Below, one piece after another: positions 19,208 through 28,800 of a stretch of 34,483 bases of DNA (position 1 is the first letter of the stretch; the number at the start of each line of letters is the position of its first letter). The translations under genes and the position numbers were made by a program. The notes beneath the pieces are model-generated. The model saw nothing but the letters and a program-made list of their open reading frames with translations, was not told where the DNA came from and searched no databases. The stretch is from an uncultured Bacteroidales bacterium (GTDB taxonomy: Bacteria > Bacteroidota > Bacteroidia > Bacteroidales > Bacteroidaceae): positions 1 to 34,483 of the forward strand of contig CAMYYY010000031.1 of NCBI GenBank assembly GCA_947303715.1, given 5' to 3'.

Positions 19208-21520
19208 ATGCTCAACTGTTCTTCTAAACTTCATTCAGCCAAAGCCTTCGGGCTGATGGCGCTTACTCTGGTGTGCCTGTACGGATGTACGCCCAAGGCG
19301 TCCGAAACACCTGCTGCAGGCCTGACGCGCTATGTGGACCCGATGATTGGCACAGCGTTCACAGGCCATACGTTCCCTGGGGCAGCCTACCCCTTCGGCA
19401 TGATCCAGCTCAGCCCTGACAACGGACTGGGAGGCTGGCACGTCTGCTCAGGCTACCACTACGACGAGCCCTACATCTACGGCTTCAGCCACACGCACCT
19501 CAACGGCACAGGCTGTGCTGACCTCTGCGACGTCCTCTTCATGCCCACATCAGGCTACAAGGCCCAGAAAATCAACGAGGAGGATTACCGCTCGGAATAC
19601 TCGCACGACAATGAGAGCGCCTCACCAGGCTACTACGCCATCAGCCTCGACCGCTGGAAAGCCGATGCCGAGCTGACGACGGGCCAGCGTGCCGCCATGC
19701 ACCACTACAGCTACCGTGACGCATCGGCTGAGCATCAGATTGTCATCGACCTCACGCTACGCGAATACCTCATCGACGGCACGCTGAAGAAGGTGGACGA
19801 CCATACCATCTGCGGCTTGCGCCGCACGCACTTCTGGGCCGACGACCAACCCGTCTATTTCTACGCCGAATTCTCGGAACCGATTGTCGATGCGCAGATT
19901 GAGGACGTAACGTGGAACTTCCGCGGCAAGCAGATGACGCGCCCTGTGAAGGCGCTGCTCAACTTCGGGGGGAAGCCCGAGGTCTTTGTGCGCGTCGGCA
20001 TCAGCTCAGTCTCTGAGGAGAACGCCCGCCTGAACCTCCGCTCAGAACTGGCTCAGGACAAAGGCAAGAAGGCGTTTGCCCGTCAGTTCGACACGATGAG
20101 GAAAGGCGCCGATGCCGCTTGGGAGAGCTACCTCAGCAAGATTGAGGTGACAGCTGAGGACCGCAAGCGCGGCACGGACGGTACCGTCTTTACCGCCGAG
20201 GAGCAGCTCCACTCGTTCTATACCGCCCTCTACCATACCGCCATCGCCCCCTGCCTCTACAGCGACGTCAACGGCGAGTATCGCGGCATGGACGGCAAGG
20301 TACACAAGAGCGAGGGGCACGACCAATATACCGTCTTCTCCCTCTGGGACACCTACCGCGCCCTGCATCCGCTGATGACTATCATCGAGCGCGAGCGCAC
20401 AAAGGACTTTCTCTACTCGTTCCTGAGCATCTACCGCGAATGCCATAAGCTGCCCATCTGGGAGCTGGACCGCAACGAGACGAACTGCATGATAGGCTAC
20501 CACTCCGTCTCCGTCATCGCCGATGCCTTGATGAAGGGCATCGCCCTCTCGGACAGCGAGATGGACGAACTGCTCGAAGCCATGCAGGAGAGCACCCGCA
20601 AGCACGAGTTCGGCATCGACACCTTCCACGAGCTGGGCTACGTCAACTCCGACGAACAAGACGAGTCGGTATCGAAGACGCTGGAGATGTGCTACGACGA
20701 CTGGTGCATCGCCACCGTTGCTAAAAAATTAGGAAAGCAGGACGTGGCAGACAAGTTCTACCAGAGCTCGCTTTACTACCACTATCTGTTCGACCCCACG
20801 ACAGGCTTCATGCGTCCGAAGATTCAGGGCAAGTTCCTGACGCCCTTCGACCCCACGGAAGTCAACCGTCACTTCACCGAAGCCAACTCGTGGCAATACA
20901 GCTTCCACGTGCAGCATAACATCGCTGACCACATGGCGTTGCTGGGCGGCGACAAGGCCTACGGCGAGAAGCTGAACGGCCTGTTCGAAGGCCCCTCCGT
21001 CACGAAGGGCGACGAGAAGTCGGACATCACGGGCCTCATCGGGCAGTACGCCCACGGCAACGAGCCGAGCCACCACGACATTTACCTCTTCGACGCAGCC
21101 GGACTGCCCTGGCGCGCAGCCGAGGTGGTACATCAGGTGACAGACCTCTTCTACCAGCCCGTACCCGACGGCCTCTGCGGCAACGACGACTGTGGACAGA
21201 TGTCGGCCTGGTACATCTTCTCGACGCTCGGCTTCTATCCCGTCTGCCCCGGCAAGACCACCTACGCCGTTGGCTCACCCCACTTCAAAGAAGTTAAGAT
21301 ACATCTGGAGGACGGCAAGACGACAACCCTCACGGCTAACATCGCCGACGGCATCTATGTGCAGAAACTCGACGTCGCAGGCAGCACCAACCCCCTGCGC
21401 TCCTTCCTGAACCACAACGAGCTGATGCAGGGAGGCGACATCCGCTTTACTCTCGGCAGCAAGCCCTCTCCCTCTTACGGCGTAGCCCCCGAGAACCGCT
21501 ACATGACCTCAGGAAACTGA
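19208..21520 (+). CDS. GH92 alpha-mannosidase lipoprotein
   Basis: 770 residues. A signal with the lipobox LYGC (Cys27) implies a lipid-anchored enzyme in the periplasm or on the surface. The glycoside hydrolase family 92 hallmarks are clear: YVDPMIGTAFTGHTFPGAA near the start, GFSHTHLNGTGCADLCDVLF, WELDRNETNCMIGYHS (about 417-432, carrying the likely acid Glu), YAHGNEPSHH, and GNDDCGQMSAWYIFSTLGFY (about 658-677, carrying the likely base Asp). GH92 enzymes are calcium-dependent exo-alpha-mannosidases that trim host or yeast mannans and N-glycans. No SusCD pair or other glycosidase lies beside it, so it is not in a typical polysaccharide locus. Linkage preference cannot be read. Confidence 0.94.
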   Translation: MLNCSSKLHSAKAFGLMALTLVCLYGCTPKASETPAAGLTRYVDPMIGTAFTGHTFPGAAYPFGMIQLSPDNGLGGWHVCSGYHYDEPYIYGFSHTHLNGTGCADLCDVLFMPTSGYKAQKINEEDYRSEYSHDNESASPGYYAISLDRWKADAELTTGQRAAMHHYSYRDASAEHQIVIDLTLREYLIDGTLKKVDDHTICGLRRTHFWADDQPVYFYAEFSEPIVDAQIEDVTWNFRGKQMTRPVKALLNFGGKPEVFVRVGISSVSEENARLNLRSELAQDKGKKAFARQFDTMRKGADAAWESYLSKIEVTAEDRKRGTDGTVFTAEEQLHSFYTALYHTAIAPCLYSDVNGEYRGMDGKVHKSEGHDQYTVFSLWDTYRALHPLMTIIERERTKDFLYSFLSIYRECHKLPIWELDRNETNCMIGYHSVSVIADALMKGIALSDSEMDELLEAMQESTRKHEFGIDTFHELGYVNSDEQDESVSKTLEMCYDDWCIATVAKKLGKQDVADKFYQSSLYYHYLFDPTTGFMRPKIQGKFLTPFDPTEVNRHFTEANSWQYSFHVQHNIADHMALLGGDKAYGEKLNGLFEGPSVTKGDEKSDITGLIGQYAHGNEPSHHDIYLFDAAGLPWRAAEVVHQVTDLFYQPVPDGLCGNDDCGQMSAWYIFSTLGFYPVCPGKTTYAVGSPHFKEVKIHLEDGKTTTLTANIADGIYVQKLDVAGSTNPLRSFLNHNELMQGGDIRFTLGSKPSPSYGVAPENRYMTSGN

Positions 21521-21533
21521 ACGCAAAAGTGAA

Positions 21534-21580
21534 AATAATTGGGAAATCGGCAACGGTTTTCCAATTATTCTGTAATTTTG
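21534..21580 (+). promoter_or_regulatory. korA promoter with a 13-bp inverted repeat
   Basis: AATAATTGGGAAA (21534-21546) and TTTTCCAATTATT (21557-21569) form a 13-bp stem with one G-U pair. It begins 13 bases after the GH92 stop. No T-run follows; instead the -7 box TAATTTTG (21573-21580) comes 3 bases later. The repeat may be a weak terminator of the mannosidase gene, or an operator covering the -33 region of korA. I cannot decide between these. Confidence 0.55.
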
Positions 21581-21617
21581 CATCGCAAAACGAAAAAATG
21601 TTTTAACCCTATAAATC

Positions 21618-23465
21618 ATGAGTGAACCATTAGTTGTTAAAGAACTGGAGCAGGTGGTTGTGCGCTTCTCAGGCGACAGCGGCGACGGCATGCAGCTGGC
21701 AGGCAACATCTTCTCCACCATCTCGGCTACTGTGGGCAACGACATCAGTACGTTCCCCGACTATCCGGCCGACATCCGCGCCCCGCAAGGGTCGCTCACA
21801 GGCGTCAGCGGCTTCCAAATCCACATCGGCGCAGGCAAAGTCTTCACCCCAGGTGACCAATGCGACGTGCTTGTGGCCATGAATGCTGCCGCGCTCAAGA
21901 CGCAGTACAAGTTTGCCAAACCGACAGCTTGCATTATCATCGATACCGACTGCTTCAAGAAGACCGACCTCGACAAGGCCGCCTTCAAGACCGACGACCC
22001 CATCGCGGAAATGGGCATCAAGCAGGACGTCATTGCTGCCCCTATCTCGCAAATGGTGAAGGACTGCCTGGCCGACACGGGCATGGACAACAAAGCCATG
22101 CTGAAGTGCCGCAACATGTTTGCCCTTGGCTTGGTCTGCTGGCTCTTTAACCGCGACCTCTCCATCGCCGAAAACTACCTCCGTACGAAGTTTGCCAAGA
22201 AGCCTGCTATCGCCGAAGCCAACATCCGCGTTATCCACGCCGGATACGACTACGGACATAATACGCACGCCTCCACCAGCCACACCTATACGATTGAATC
22301 GAAGGTGAAAGTGCCTGGCAAATATATGGATATTAGCGGCAACAAGGCTACGGCTTACGGCCTTATCGCTGCTGCCGAGAAGGCTGGGCTGAAGCTCTAT
22401 TTGGGCTCCTACCCCATCACGCCTGCTACGGATATCCTGCACGAGCTTTCGAAGCACAAGAGTCTTGGCGTCACCACGGTACAATGTGAGGACGAGATTG
22501 CCGGCTGCGCCAGCGCCGTTGGTGCTGCCTTTGCCGGCGCCCTCGCCGCAACTTCTACTTCGGGTCCTGGCATCTGCCTGAAAAGCGAAGCCATGAACCT
22601 TGCCGTCATTCAGGAGTTGCCGCTCGTCGTTATCGACGTGCAACGTGGCGGCCCGTCCACAGGTCTTCCTACTAAATCCGAGCAGACCGACCTGCTGCAG
22701 ACGCTCTTCGGCAGAAATGGCGAGAGCCCCATGCCCGTCATCGCCGCTGCCAGCCCTACGGACTGTTTCGACGCGGCCTATAACGCCTGCAAGATGGCGC
22801 TGGAGCACATGACGCCCGTCGTGTTGCTTACTGATGCTTTTGTGGCAAACGGCTCAGGAGCCTGGCGTCTGCCCAAGCTCGAGGACTATCCTGCTATCAA
22901 CCCGCCTTATGCCCCTGAGGAGCAGAAGGACAACTACACCCCCTACCGCCGCAACCCCGAAACAGGTGTGCGCTACTGGGCTGTCCCAGGTCGCGAAGGC
23001 TTCATGCACATCCTTGGCGGACTGGAAAAAGACGGCGATACGGGCGCCATCTCCACCGACCCTGAGAACCACGACCGCATGTGCCGCGAGCGAGCCGACA
23101 AGGTTGCCCGCATCCCCGTGCCCGGCGTAGAGGTACAAGGCTGCAAGGACGATGCCGAACTGCTCATCGTGGGCTTTGGCGGCACCTATGGCCATCTCTA
23201 CTCCGCCATGGAGGAGCTGAACCACGCTGGATACAAGGTAGCCTTGGCTCACTTCCGCAACCTCAACCCCCTGCCTGCCAACACCGCTGAGGTACTCCAC
23301 AAGTACCCGAAGGTGGTTGTAGCCGAGCAGAACCTGGGGCAGTTTGCCGCTTTTTTGCGCATGAAGGTAGATGGTTTCGTACCCTATCAGTTCAACCAGG
23401 TCAAAGGCCAGCCGTTCGTAGTCAGCGAACTGGTTAACGCGTTCGCTGACTTAGTTAAGAGTTAA
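21618..23465 (+). CDS. korA: 2-oxoacid:ferredoxin oxidoreductase, gamma-alpha fusion
   Basis: 615 residues, a fusion of the gamma (about 1-190; FSGDSGDGMQLAG at 17-29) and alpha (about 230-600; YPITPATDILHELSKH, QCEDEIAGCASAVGAAFAGA) domains. With KorB it decarboxylates 2-oxoglutarate or a related 2-oxoacid to the acyl-CoA, reducing ferredoxin, or runs in reverse for carbon fixation. Substrate choice is inferred from the family; there is no separate delta ferredoxin subunit next to it. The last codons and the TAA stop (GTT AAG AGT TAA) lie inside the first arm of the palindromic element at 23453, so the element provides the end of this protein. Confidence 0.93.
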   Translation: MSEPLVVKELEQVVVRFSGDSGDGMQLAGNIFSTISATVGNDISTFPDYPADIRAPQGSLTGVSGFQIHIGAGKVFTPGDQCDVLVAMNAAALKTQYKFAKPTACIIIDTDCFKKTDLDKAAFKTDDPIAEMGIKQDVIAAPISQMVKDCLADTGMDNKAMLKCRNMFALGLVCWLFNRDLSIAENYLRTKFAKKPAIAEANIRVIHAGYDYGHNTHASTSHTYTIESKVKVPGKYMDISGNKATAYGLIAAAEKAGLKLYLGSYPITPATDILHELSKHKSLGVTTVQCEDEIAGCASAVGAAFAGALAATSTSGPGICLKSEAMNLAVIQELPLVVIDVQRGGPSTGLPTKSEQTDLLQTLFGRNGESPMPVIAAASPTDCFDAAYNACKMALEHMTPVVLLTDAFVANGSGAWRLPKLEDYPAINPPYAPEEQKDNYTPYRRNPETGVRYWAVPGREGFMHILGGLEKDGDTGAISTDPENHDRMCRERADKVARIPVPGVEVQGCKDDAELLIVGFGGTYGHLYSAMEELNHAGYKVALAHFRNLNPLPANTAEVLHKYPKVVVAEQNLGQFAAFLRMKVDGFVPYQFNQVKGQPFVVSELVNAFADLVKS

Positions 23466-23904
23466 GAGTTAAGAATTAAGAAAAAATGACTCAGGACAAT
23501 CCTCTCATAGAGAAGCGTTCCTACCTATTTGCGCTGAGGATAGTGAAAGCTTATAAGTATCTGACGAAGCAACAAAACGAATATGTTTTGTCTAAGCAGA
23601 TGCTTAGAAGCGGGACATCTATCGGAGCCATGATGCGAGAAGCTAAGTTCGCACAAAGTCGAGCAGACTTTATCAATAAAGTATCCATCGCATTGAAAGA
23701 AGCTAACGAAACTCTATATTGGATAGAACTCTTACATGAAAGTGAATACATAGATGACAAAACCTTCGAATCAATCCACAATGAAGCAGACGAGATAACA
23801 TCTATTCTAGCTTCCATTGTGAAAACGACTAAGGAAAACTCTGAGAAATACGACTGCAATATTTCAGAGTATTTTTCTTAACTCTTAACTCTTAATTCTT
23901 AACT
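23453..23904. repeat. Palindromic element B1: heptamer arms enclosing an S23 gene
   Basis: The left arm (23453-23485) is A, GTTAAGA three times, ATTAAGA, AAAA. The right arm (23872-23904), read on the other strand, is A, GTTAAGA, ATTAAGA, GTTAAGA twice, AAAA. They match at 31 of 33 positions. The only thing between them is the S23 gene, whose ATG is the first base after the left arm and whose stop is in the right arm. The unit fills the korA-korB gap. In RNA the arms could pair over the whole gene, as in 23S rRNA intervening sequences. Confidence 0.9.
23486..23881 (+). CDS. Four-helix-bundle protein, S23/23S rRNA-IVS family
   Basis: 131 residues. The central stretch (MLRSGTSIGAMMREAKFAQS, then RADFINKVSIALKEANETLY and WIELL) is the signature of the S23 family named for proteins encoded in 23S rRNA intervening sequences; related folds serve as accessory (Avd) proteins of diversity-generating retroelements. 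Four amphipathic helices and a basic surface are expected; no catalytic residues are known. It sits between korA and korB, exactly filling the loop of an inverted repeat. Its codons are clearly more A/T-rich (AAA, AAT, TAT, GTT, TTG) than the GC-ending codons of korA and korB, which points to separate origin. No Shine-Dalgarno is seen, only an A-run before ATG. Molecular role unknown. Confidence 0.9.
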   Translation: MTQDNPLIEKRSYLFALRIVKAYKYLTKQQNEYVLSKQMLRSGTSIGAMMREAKFAQSRADFINKVSIALKEANETLYWIELLHESEYIDDKTFESIHNEADEITSILASIVKTTKENSEKYDCNISEYFS

Positions 23905-23908
23905 AAAT

Positions 23909-24907
23909 ATGTTTACAGCACAAGATTTCAAGAAAGGCCAGCCCCGCTGGTGTCCAGGTTGCGGTGACCACTTCTTCCTTGCTTCCCTGCACAAGGCTAT
24001 GGCCGAAATAGGCGTTGCCCCCTACGACACCGCCGTCATCAGCGGCATCGGCTGTTCAAGCCGTCTGCCCTACTATATGAACACCTACGCTATGCAGACC
24101 ATCCACGGTCGTGCAGCAGCCATCTCCACGGGCGCCAAGGTGGCTAATCCGAACCTCACCGTCTGGCAAATCAGCGGCGACGGCGACGGCCTGGCCATTG
24201 GCGGTAACCACTTCATCCACGCCATCCGCCGTAATGTAGATATCAACATGATTCTGCTCAACAACCGCATCTACGGACTCACGAAGGGTCAATATAGCCC
24301 CACCAGCCCACGCGGTTTCGTCAGCAAATCCAGCCCCTACGGCACGGTGGAAGACCCCTTCCGCCCCGCTGAACTCTGCTTCGGCGCCCGCGGACGCTTC
24401 TTCGCCCGCGCCGTTGCTACGGATAGCCCAGGTACGGTGGAGATTCTGAAAGCCGCTGCTGCCCACAAGGGCGCATCGGTTTGCGAGATTCTGCAAAACT
24501 GCGTCATTTTCAACGACGGCACACACGAGAGCGTATATAATAAGGAAGGGCGCGCAAAGAACGCCATCTACCTCCGCCACGGCCAGCCCATGCTCTTTGG
24601 CGAGAACAACGAGTTTGGCCTCATGCAAGACGGCTTTGGCCTGAAGGTGGTGAAATTGGGCGAGAACGGCGTCACGATTGACGATATCCTCGTTCACGAT
24701 GCTCATTGCGAGGACAATACTCTACAATTGAAACTCGCTCTGATGGAAGGCCCAGACTTCCCCATTGCCCTTGGCGTCATCCGCGACGTGGAGGCTCCCA
24801 CCTACGAAACGGCAGTAGCCGAGCAGATAGAGGAAATCAAGGGTGTGAAGAAATATCATAACTTTGAGGAACTTCTCCTTACCAACGACATCTGGGAAGT
24901 GAAATAA
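23909..24907 (+). CDS. korB: 2-oxoacid:ferredoxin oxidoreductase, beta subunit
   Basis: 332 residues, the thiamine-diphosphate-binding subunit. The N-terminal WCPGCGDHF has Cys15 and Cys18, part of the usual 4Fe-4S/Cys set. The diphosphate/Mg motif GDGDGLAIGGNH begins near residue 90 and ends in LLNNRIYGLTKGQYSPTS. It partners korA, from which it is separated by the S23 element; its ATG lies 4 bases past the right arm. A second, empty element of the same kind begins 7 bases after its stop, so korB is bracketed by both. Confidence 0.94.
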   Translation: MFTAQDFKKGQPRWCPGCGDHFFLASLHKAMAEIGVAPYDTAVISGIGCSSRLPYYMNTYAMQTIHGRAAAISTGAKVANPNLTVWQISGDGDGLAIGGNHFIHAIRRNVDINMILLNNRIYGLTKGQYSPTSPRGFVSKSSPYGTVEDPFRPAELCFGARGRFFARAVATDSPGTVEILKAAAAHKGASVCEILQNCVIFNDGTHESVYNKEGRAKNAIYLRHGQPMLFGENNEFGLMQDGFGLKVVKLGENGVTIDDILVHDAHCEDNTLQLKLALMEGPDFPIALGVIRDVEAPTYETAVAEQIEEIKGVKKYHNFEELLLTNDIWEVK

Positions 24908-24913
24908 AAATTG

Positions 24914-25013
24914 AGTTAAGAATTAAGAGTTAAGAGTTAAGAAAGAATGTCTCGTATGCAACGTCTCAATCGTTAATCTATTTTTCTTAACTCTTAATTC
25001 TTAACCCTTAACT
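24914..25013. repeat. Palindromic element B2: heptamer arms, short loop
   Basis: The left arm (24914-24946) is A, GTTAAGA, ATTAAGA, GTTAAGA twice, AAGA; it equals the B1 right arm read in reverse except for one base. The right arm (24981-25013), read in reverse, is A, GTTAAGG, GTTAAGA, ATTAAGA, GTTAAGA, AAAA. The arms match at 29 of 33. The 34-nt loop starts with ATG at the very place where the S23 gene starts in B1, but that frame ends after nine codons (MSRMQRLNR). It lies between korB and upp. Confidence 0.9.
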
Positions 25014-25026
25014 AAAAGAATGTTAT

Positions 25027-25710
25027 ATGAACGTTATTAACCTAAGTGAGCAGAACTCCATCCTCTGCCGCTTTTTGGCTGAGCTGCGTGATGTGAGCAT
25101 CCAGAAAGACCCGATGCGCTTCCGTCGTAATCTGGAGCGCATCGGCGAAATCTGTGCCTACGAAATCAGCAAGCAGCTCTCCTACGAAACCGTAAAGGTG
25201 CAGACGCCGTTGGGAAAGGCTCCCACGGCGCTCTCGCCTGAACGGATCGTCCTCGCCACCATCTTCCGCGCCGGCCTGCCCTTCCATCAGGGCTTCCTCA
25301 ACTACTTCGATCGTGCGGAGAACGCCTTCGTCAGCGCCTATCGTTACTACAAGGACGAGGAGTGTAAGGATGTGGGTATCAAGATTGAGTACATCGCGGC
25401 TCCCGATCTTACCGACAAGACCCTCATTATTGCTGACCCCATGCTGGCTACGGGTGGAAGCATGGAACTGGCGCTAAAAGCCTTCCATACGAAGGGTGAG
25501 GCGCGACGCATCCACTTCGCCTGCGTCATTGCCGCACACCCTGGTGTGGAATATCTGGAGAAAGTCTTTGCTGGCCGTGACGACATCACCCTCTGGTGTG
25601 CCGCCATCGATAAAAAACTCAACGACCACTCCTACATCGTGCCCGGCCTGGGCGACGCGGGCGACCTCGCTTTTGGCGAGAAAATGTCCGAATCCTATCA
25701 ATGGGATTAA
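25027..25710 (+). CDS. upp: Uracil phosphoribosyltransferase
   Basis: 227 residues. The PRPP-binding loop is DPMLATGGSMELAL (about 137-150), and the C-terminal uracil-binding region contains YIVPGLGDAGDLAFGE. It converts uracil and PRPP to UMP in pyrimidine salvage. It starts 13 bases after element B2, with a separate promoter not obvious, so it may be read from the kor unit through the element. Confidence 0.92.
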   Translation: MNVINLSEQNSILCRFLAELRDVSIQKDPMRFRRNLERIGEICAYEISKQLSYETVKVQTPLGKAPTALSPERIVLATIFRAGLPFHQGFLNYFDRAENAFVSAYRYYKDEECKDVGIKIEYIAAPDLTDKTLIIADPMLATGGSMELALKAFHTKGEARRIHFACVIAAHPGVEYLEKVFAGRDDITLWCAAIDKKLNDHSYIVPGLGDAGDLAFGEKMSESYQWD

Positions 25711-25730
25711 ATATTTTCCATTCCGGATGC

Positions 25731-25759
25731 TTGATTGTTGATTTTTTTCTCTACTTTTG
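25731..25759 (+). promoter_or_regulatory. Promoter of the large SGNH gene
   Basis: The -7 box TACTTTTG (25752-25759) fits TAnnTTTG, with TTG (25731-25733) 18 bases upstream. The leader to the ATG at 25815 would be about 50 nt. Confidence 0.72.
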
Positions 25760-25814
25760 CCTCGAAAAACCAAAGAAACTTTAATTATCGTTTTACCTTT
25801 TTAATAATGCCATT

Positions 25815-28800
25815 ATGAAAAAGACTCATTTACTTTGTTTGGCGGCATTACTGATGACATTCAGTACCGCCTGGGCTGAGGATTTCATTTGGACCTTCAA
25901 CCCCGAAGAGGGGCTCATCACAGATGCCTCTCAGCTCTACGCAAACTCGGTAGAGAGCGAGCAGTTCAATGTGGAAAGGCTCATCGACCCGAGTGACGAC
26001 TACACCAACATCATCTTCCACTCCTCGTGGAGCAATCCGCTCCCTGGAGGTGTGTACAACTATCTGCAGGTACACCTCAACGAGGCTCGCGAAGACTTTA
26101 TCTTCACCATGATCGGCTCCAACTGGGTGGCCACCTACGACACGCCTGACGAGATGGAGATACTCGTCTCCAACGACCCTGAAGACGATCTGTCGTGGAT
26201 ATCAGTTTCCGAATTGCCCGACATGATTCCTGAAGATATGCACAGCGTGCATCCGGCCTTCTACACCTCCCCGCGAATTGCGCTCGGCGGCAAGTATACC
26301 GATATCCGCTTTGTGGTGAAGGCTACCGTCAACAACCGCAGCAACGGCAACGGAAACATCTACTTCAGCCTTGCCCGCTTCCAGATGTATGCCCCCATCA
26401 TGATTGACAATCCCGTTGAGTTGTTGCAGATGACGCTCGACGAACTGAGCGGCTACGATTTCCCCACAGGTGACGACCCAGGATTCCACGAAAAGTCCTT
26501 GGTGGTGGCCTACAAGAAAGCCTGGACGGATGCTGTGAACGCCCTGGCATCAGGCGATGCCGAACAATGCCGTGCTGCCAAGAAAGCCCTTGAGGCTGCC
26601 TTCGAGGCCGTGATGGCAGGCGTTAATCCCGTTACAGACGGCTTCTACTACATCGTAAACAGCGACGAGCGCTTCATCGACACACAGGGCTACGAAAAGG
26701 CCATGTTCGTGGACGACACCCATACCCTGAGTTGGAAGACGTTCGACGTGAGTGACGAGAGCCTCATCTTCTATATTGAGAATAAGAATGGCGATTTCGC
26801 TATCCGCAATTTCAATACCGGCGAGTATATCACCTCCCAGAGCGGCTCCTCCAGCGCCGTATCCGTGAGCACTACACCCAGCGTGGCCCAGCTGCTCACC
26901 AGCAAGGGCGCCGGCAAATGGCATATCTCGAACATCAACAACAACAAGGCCTACCATGCTGCCGGACATGGTCTGGGTGCAGGCGAGAAGGGCTTCGTCA
27001 CCCAATGGCAGAATGGCGAACTGGACTTCTGCCTGTGGTACCTGCGCCGCATCAACGACGAGAATTATATCAAGGATCTTACTGAGCGTCAGGAAGGGCG
27101 TGCCCTGTGCGGCATCCTTGCCGACCTAGCGCAGACGGGCCGCGAGGTCTATAACTCGGCCTTCTCCTATATCGTTGATAAGGACAATCCCCTCATCACG
27201 GACGCCTCGCAGCTCTATGCCAACTCGGTACAGAGCGAGCAGTTCAACGAATCAAGGCTCATCGACCCGAGTGAGGACTACAACAGCATCATCTTCCACT
27301 CTTCATGGGACGACCCGCTGCCTGGTGGCGTGTACAACTACCTGCAGGTTCATCTCAACCAGCCTCGTGAGGACATAGTCTTCAGCATGATTGGCTCTGG
27401 CTGGCCTGGCACCTACGATACGCCTGACCAGATGGAGATTCTCGTCTCCAACGATCCTGAGGACGACCTTTCGTGGGTTTCGGTGGCAAACCTACCCGAC
27501 ATGATTCCCTCCGACCAGCACAACAAGTACCCCGCCTTCTACACCTCTCCGCGTATCACCTTCGGCGACACCTATTCCGATGTGCGCTTTGTGGTGAAGG
27601 GTACCGTCAACAACCGCAGCAACGGCAACGGCAACATCTACTTCAGCCTCGCCCGCTTCCAGATCTACAACTCCGAAGTCGATTACGACAACTCCCTGTG
27701 CTACATCGTGGAGGGCTTGGAAGATGCTTGTAACGACCTCTTCGACCTCATCGAACAAGCGAAGATGAAAATCGAGAACGAGGACGTTACCCAAGCCGAT
27801 ATCGACGAACTAAGTGCTGCCATCGCTACTGCACGCGAGCTTATCGAGGGCAAGCCGCTCATCAAGTTCAACTATACCAAGGACCTCACTACGGGCAACT
27901 ACTGGTACTTCAATCCTGCTGACGGCCTGCTCACCTCCGAGGATCAGCTCTATGCCAACTCCGAACAGAGCTCGCTCTTCCGCGTGGGACGACTCATCGA
28001 CCCGACGGACAACTATAGCGGCATCATCTTCCACACCTCGTGGGACAACCCGCTGCCTGCCGATGTGGACAACTACCTCCAGTTCCACTTCAACGAGCCG
28101 CACGATGCCTTCGTCTTCAAGATGGTAGGCTCCGGCTGGGCGGGCACCTACGACACCCCCGACCACGTGGTCTTCCTCGGCACCAACACCCCCGGCGACG
28201 AGGCATCGTGGAAGACGCTCATTGAGCTGCCCGACCTCATCCCCGACGAGCAGCACGAGGCCTATCCCGCCAAGTACACCTCGCCGCGCATCACGCTCGA
28301 CGACAGCTACACCGACCTGCGCATGCTCATCAAGGCTACCACAAACAACCGCAACAACGGCAACGGCAACATCTTCGTCAGCCTTGCCCGCATGCAGTTC
28401 TACGAGGCCCGCGAGCTCACCGACCAGGCCGTCATCGACTCGCTGAAGCAGGCCGAGGTGGACGCCCTCGTCACCCCGATACTCGACTCCGTGGCCATCT
28501 TCTACAACAAGGCCATGGGCGTGGGCACCACGCCGCTCATCAGCCGCGACGACCAGCTCTACGCCAACTCCGAGGAGAGCGAGCAGTTCTACGTCGGCCG
28601 CCTCATCGACCCGTCGCAGGACTACAGCTCCATCATCTTCCACACCTCGTGGAGCGACCCGCTGCCTGCCGGCACCACCAACTACATCCAGGTGCACCTC
28701 GACGAGGCCATCGAGCACTTCATCTTCACCATGATAGGCTCCAACTGGCCCGCCACCTACGACACGCCCGACCACATCATCATCCAGGCTACCAACACGC

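Noticed and set aside
24947..24976. Nine-codon frame in the loop of element B2
   Set aside because: Too short to call. Its ATG matches the S23 start position, so it is noted only as part of the element.
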